A stretch of DNA of 20,029 nucleotides from JAODBQ01 sp038213195 (GTDB lineage: Bacteria > Actinomycetota > Acidimicrobiia > Acidimicrobiales > Ilumatobacteraceae), in NCBI GenBank assembly GCA_038213195.1, contig JBBQTN010000084.1, positions 1-20,029 on the forward strand. The letters are read 5' to 3'. The notes beneath the pieces are model-generated. The model was not told where the DNA came from. It saw only the letters and a program-made list of their open reading frames with translations, and searched no databases. Below, piece by piece: positions 16,881-20,029 of the stretch. The first letter of the stretch is position 1. Every line of letters starts with the position of its first letter. Made by a program: the position numbers and the translations under genes.

Positions 16881-18008
16881 TCAGAGCCCTGCCAGCTGGC
16901 AGATGTTCTCGCGGTGCCACGCCGGGCCACCGAACAGCCCGGCGTCGGTGGTGATGCGCCGCAGGTACAGGTGCTGGTCGTGCTCCCAGGTGTACCCGAT
17001 CCCGCCGAAGACCTGGAAGCACGTCTGGACGAGCTCGACGCCGGCGTCACCCACGAACGCCTTGGCGATGCTCGCCGCCTCGGGCCCGTAGCCGTCGTCG
17101 GCTCCGACTGTACGCGCCGCTGCCAGCGTGATCGCCTTGCTCATCTCGAGCGCCATGCTCGTATCGGCCAACTGGTGCTTGACCCCTTGGAACGAGCCGA
17201 TCGGACGGCCGAACGCGATGCGATCTTGGGCGTACTGCACCGTCATCTCGAAGTCGTGCGCCATCGCGCCCACCGACTCGGCCGCGACCAGCGTGGACGC
17301 GAGGGCCAGCTGGCGCACGATCAGATCACCGCAATCGCCGGGAGCGCCGACGACCGCCGAGGCATCGACGCGCGTGCCCTCGAAGCGGACCTCGGCGAAG
17401 CGGCGGGTGATGTCGAGCGAATCCAGCTCCGTGACGGTGACCCCCGGCGCGTCGGCGGCGACCAGCACCTGGGTCGGTCCGTCCACCGTGGCGCACGTCA
17501 CCAGCAACCACGACGTGGGATCGACGTCCTGCACGGCCGTCTTGGCGCCGGACAGCACGACGCCACCGTTGCCGTCCTCGCGGGCTTCCACCCCGCCGTC
17601 CAGCCGGCCGCCGCCGCCGGCACTGGACACCGCCCACGAGGCGGAGACCTCGCCGGAAAGCAGCGCGGGGAGCACCGCATCGCGCAGGTGTGCGGTCCCG
17701 ACGCGCGCCAACGCGTGGGCGACGACGTTGGTCCCGACGAACGAACCCGGCTGCAGCAACCCACCGCGCCTGGAGGCGATCAACGCCGCGTCCAGGGCTC
17801 CGTTGCCCGAGACACTGCCGCCGCCGAGCGATTCGGGCACCAGCATCGAGTACCAGCCCAGTTCTGCGGCCTGACGGCGGTACGACGCCATGAACCCGGC
17901 GTCCCGCCAGGCGCCATCGCGCACTGCGCGCAGCGGACACGCGTCCTGCATGAAGCGCGTCGACACCTCGAGCAGCGCCCGCTGGTCGTCGGTCGCATCA
18001 GTGTCCAC
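16881..18008 (-). CDS. Acyl-CoA dehydrogenase, smaller member of an adjacent pair
   Basis: Acyl-CoA dehydrogenase fold of 375 aa, first gene of the pair. Recognisable parts are AAELGWYSMLVPESLGGG, then AQDRIAFGRPIGSFQGVKHQLAD (the FAD-contacting Arg/Gln segment), and VFGGIGYTWEHDQHLYLRR near the C-terminus. The middle lacks the canonical EPGAGSD-type motif (it reads SSAGGGGRLDG), so it probably depends on the partner subunit for part of the active site. This resembles the paired FadE proteins of actinobacterial steroid side-chain degradation, which form alpha2-beta2 enzymes; that comparison is from memory of the family. The start is GTG 18008, behind AGGAGG (18019-18014) with a 5-nt spacer. 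The frame is open to 18089, but those residues are Arg-rich and do not resemble the family. Confidence 0.88.
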   Translation of the reverse strand: MDTDATDDQRALLEVSTRFMQDACPLRAVRDGAWRDAGFMASYRRQAAELGWYSMLVPESLGGGSVSGNGALDAALIASRRGGLLQPGSFVGTNVVAHALARVGTAHLRDAVLPALLSGEVSASWAVSSAGGGGRLDGGVEAREDGNGGVVLSGAKTAVQDVDPTSWLLVTCATVDGPTQVLVAADAPGVTVTELDSLDITRRFAEVRFEGTRVDASAVVGAPGDCGDLIVRQLALASTLVAAESVGAMAHDFEMTVQYAQDRIAFGRPIGSFQGVKHQLADTSMALEMSKAITLAAARTVGADDGYGPEAASIAKAFVGDAGVELVQTCFQVFGGIGYTWEHDQHLYLRRITTDAGLFGGPAWHRENICQLAGL

Positions 18009-18029
18009 ACGGTCCTCCTGGTCGTATCG

Positions 18030-18049
18030 CCGTGCGCGTCGTCGCACGG
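18030..18049. promoter_or_regulatory. Perfect 7-bp inverted repeat upstream of the dehydrogenase pair
   Basis: CCGTGCG (18030-18036) and CGCACGG (18043-18049) are perfect complements around a 6-base spacer, ending about 10 bases upstream of the AGGAGG of the first dehydrogenase. It could be an operator for a dimeric repressor or a 5'-leader hairpin. It has no T-tract, so a terminator is less likely. Confidence 0.35.
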
Positions 18050-18177
18050 AGTCCGAGCGGCGGTCCCTGACGACCCCGACACCCGGCACGCCATCCTCGC
18101 GAACGACCGCTCGTCGCGTCGGCTCGGGCGAATCCGCGTGCGATCGCGGCTACCCAGAGAGATGCAGCGTGGGCGCT

Positions 18178-18205
18178 GTGCACGCCACGTCGAGCGTGCA
18201 CGTGG
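18178..18205 (-). terminator. Overlapping hairpins downstream of the Baeyer-Villiger monooxygenase
   Basis: About 30 bases past the monooxygenase stop, two alternative perfect stems overlap: GTGCACG (18178-18184) with CGTGCAC (18195-18201), and CCACGT (18185-18190) with ACGTGG (18200-18205). No U-tract follows, so this would be a tract-less terminator or a processing structure. Confidence 0.3.
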
Positions 18206-18233
18206 AAGTAGACGAGCAGGTCGTACGTCAGGT

Positions 18234-20029
18234 TCAGGCGGTCCTGTCGATCTCCATGCCCGCCATGTTGCCCTCAGCGCGCCAGGCTTCGAGGAGCTGG
18301 TTGAAGGCATTGATGCCCGGTGCGTAGGCACCGAAGAAGGCGCTGCCGCCGCGCGGCGCACCCTCGTTGTTGTAGTAGCCGGGCGTGCACGTCTCCAGGA
18401 AGCTGAGACCGCCGACGTGGAAGCCGTTGAGGAGGTCGACCCACTCGTCCTGCGCCTGCTGAGTGGGCTCGATCGTCGTCGCGCCGCGGCGCAGCGCCTC
18501 GGCGATGACGTACGCGATGTGCTTGGCCTGGTCGTCGAACATCGCGGTCATGTTCACGCTGAACGCGTTCTGCGACACGCCGATGTAGAACCAGTTCGGG
18601 AAGCCGCGGCTGGCGAACCCGTGCAACGTCTGCAGTCCATCGGCCCAATAGTCGAACAGCGACAGCCCGTCGCGGCCGTTGATCTCGATCCCCAGTCGGC
18701 GGCGGAACTGCGCCGAGATCTCGAAGCCGGACGCGTAGATGATGCAATCGACCTCGTATTCGCGGCCGTTCGCGACGACACCGTGCGCGGTGATCCGCTC
18801 GACACCCTTCGCGTCGCTGACGTCGACCAGCGTCACGTTGTCCTGGTTGAAGCACGGCAGGAACTCGTCGTTGAACGTCGGGCGTTTGCACATCTGCCGG
18901 TAGTACGGCTTGAGGGCCTCAGCCGTGTCGGCGTCGGCCACCGTGTCGGCGACCCGCCCACGAATCTGGTTCATCTTCTTGAAGTCGGCGATCTCGAGGA
19001 CGGCCGTCCGCTCCTCCCGGCTGCGCGGTTTGTCGGCACCCTTCGGGGCCGTCACGACGTTGCGGAAGATGTCCGTCCATCCGTCGTCGACGAGATCGAC
19101 CTCGACCGCCTGCCCGGAGGCGAGTGCGCCGAAGTTCTCCCGCCGTTCGCGCTGCCATCCGGGCTGCAGCGACTGCCACCATTCCGGATCGGTGGGCGCG
19201 TTGCGTCGCCAGTCCACCGACGACGGGGTTCGCTGGAACACGTATAGGTGCCCGGCGTCGCGGGCCACCCGCGGCACGCACTGGATGGCCGTCGCCCCTG
19301 TCCCGATGATCGCGACTCGTTTGTCGGCGAGCTTGGTCATCCCGCCGTTCGTGTCACCGCCGGTGTAGCCGTAGTCCCAGCGGTTGGTGTGGAACGAGTG
19401 GCCCTCGAAGTCGGCGATCCCCGGGATCCCGGGCAGCTTCGCCCTGGTCGCCGTCCCCAGCGCCATCACCACGAAGCGGGCCCGGATGTCATCGTCGTGG
19501 TTCGTGCTGATCCGCCAACGTTTGCGGTCCTCGTCCCAGTCGATCGACCGAACCCGCGTCTGGAAGTGCGTCTTGTCGTACAGGCCGTAGTGGCGACCGA
19601 TGCGCTGGGAGTGGCCGAAGATCTCGTCGACGTACGAGTACTTCTCCTTCGGCATGTAGCCGAGCTCCTCCAACAGCGGCAGGTAGCAGTACGACTCGAT
19701 GTCGCACTGCGCCCCCGGGTAGCGGTTCCAGTACCACGTGCCGCCGAAGTCGCCGCCGGCCTCGATGATGCTGAAGTCGGTGACACCCTGCTCCGACAGC
19801 CGAGCCGCGGCGAGCAGACCACTGAACCCGCCGCCGATGATCGCGATCCCGATCTCCTCGGTGATGGGGGGCCGGACGAAGCCGGGCTCGACGTACGGGT
19901 CGTCCTCGGCGTACTGCGCGAAGCTCTCCGCCATCTCGATGTACTGGTCGGCGCCGTCATCGCGGATGCGCTTGTCGCGCTCGCGCCGGTACCGCTCGCG
20001 AAGCGCCTCCGGATCGAACCCGAGCCCGT
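18234..20029 (-). CDS. Type I Baeyer-Villiger flavin monooxygenase (5' end outside window)
   Basis: FAD- and NADPH-dependent monooxygenase inserting one oxygen next to a ketone carbonyl to give an ester or lactone. The coding frame has no stop up to the right edge: 31 codons lie before the first ATG at 19934 (visible start GLGFDPEALRERYRRERDK, then DQYIE), so the gene is truncated by the window and 19934 is an internal Met. In visible numbering, FAD Rossmann GGGFSG is at 65-70, the GGTWYWNRYPGAQCD motif at 95-109, the family fingerprint FEGHSFHTNRWD (F-x-G-x3-H-x3-W-D) at 207-218, and NADPH Rossmann GTGATA at 242-247. The 597 visible residues almost reach the usual length of about 600 for the cyclopentadecanone-monooxygenase/PAMO-like class. 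The substrate could be cyclic, aromatic or steroid ketones. It is codirectional with the downstream acyl-CoA dehydrogenases, separated by 225 bases. Confidence 0.95.
   Translation of the reverse strand, partial: GLGFDPEALRERYRRERDKRIRDDGADQYIEMAESFAQYAEDDPYVEPGFVRPPITEEIGIAIIGGGFSGLLAAARLSEQGVTDFSIIEAGGDFGGTWYWNRYPGAQCDIESYCYLPLLEELGYMPKEKYSYVDEIFGHSQRIGRHYGLYDKTHFQTRVRSIDWDEDRKRWRISTNHDDDIRARFVVMALGTATRAKLPGIPGIADFEGHSFHTNRWDYGYTGGDTNGGMTKLADKRVAIIGTGATAIQCVPRVARDAGHLYVFQRTPSSVDWRRNAPTDPEWWQSLQPGWQRERRENFGALASGQAVEVDLVDDGWTDIFRNVVTAPKGADKPRSREERTAVLEIADFKKMNQIRGRVADTVADADTAEALKPYYRQMCKRPTFNDEFLPCFNQDNVTLVDVSDAKGVERITAHGVVANGREYEVDCIIYASGFEISAQFRRRLGIEINGRDGLSLFDYWADGLQTLHGFASRGFPNWFYIGVSQNAFSVNMTAMFDDQAKHIAYVIAEALRRGATTIEPTQQAQDEWVDLLNGFHVGGLSFLETCTPGYYNNEGAPRGGSAFFGAYAPGINAFNQLLEAWRAEGNMAGMEIDRTA

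Noticed and set aside
16914..19247. 777-aa plus-strand open frame opposite the dehydrogenase and BVMO genes
   Set aside because: Antisense shadow across two real genes and their gap; no recognisable domain.

Overview
The window is uniformly GC-rich, with strong G/C preference at third codon positions and frequent GTG and TTG starts. Its content is typical of a lipid- and ketone-degrading actinobacterium: two luciferase-like flavin monooxygenases, several SDR oxidoreductases, paired acyl-CoA dehydrogenases, a Baeyer-Villiger monooxygenase and a single-chain acyl-CoA carboxylase. Two genes have -10-like hexamers exactly where leaderless transcription would place them, which also fits Actinomycetota. 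The lineage (for example Acidimicrobiia or a mycobacterial relative) is inference. I see no RNA gene, IS element, CRISPR array or integrase.

Layout. 1-426: no supported gene. 427-1467 (+): a GpsA-like glycerol-3-phosphate dehydrogenase. 1428-1716 (-): a small HEAT-repeat-like reading frame that appears split by one extra base in a G5 run. 1776-2798 (-): an F420-type luciferase-like oxidoreductase. 2947-3879 (-): a multi-pass membrane protein of unknown function. 4034-6802 (+): a large LuxR/LAL-type ATPase regulator, divergent from the membrane protein. 6924-10343 (-): a BC-BCCP-CT acyl-CoA carboxylase starting at TTG. 10344-10668: no supported gene. 10669-11502 (-): an SDR, divergent from a MaoC/hotdog protein at 11666-12571 (+). 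12633-13727 (-): an SsuD-like monooxygenase, divergent from two SDRs at 13856-14683 and 14851-15591 (+). 15613-18008 (-): two adjacent acyl-CoA dehydrogenase genes. 18234-20029 (-): a type I Baeyer-Villiger monooxygenase whose 5' end runs off the right edge.

How the genes may work together (inference). The right two thirds holds most enzyme classes needed to open and degrade an alicyclic or branched ketone. SDRs could interconvert alcohol and ketone. The Baeyer-Villiger enzyme could make an ester or lactone. The acyl-CoA dehydrogenase pair and hotdog protein could carry out beta-oxidation-type steps. The carboxylase could activate an acyl-CoA, as in other branched or long-chain acyl-CoA pathways. 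The LAL regulator is the only regulator visible. No CoA ligase, thiolase or esterase lies in the window, so any pathway is incomplete here. The left end (GpsA, F420 enzyme, HEAT fragment, membrane protein) looks functionally unrelated.
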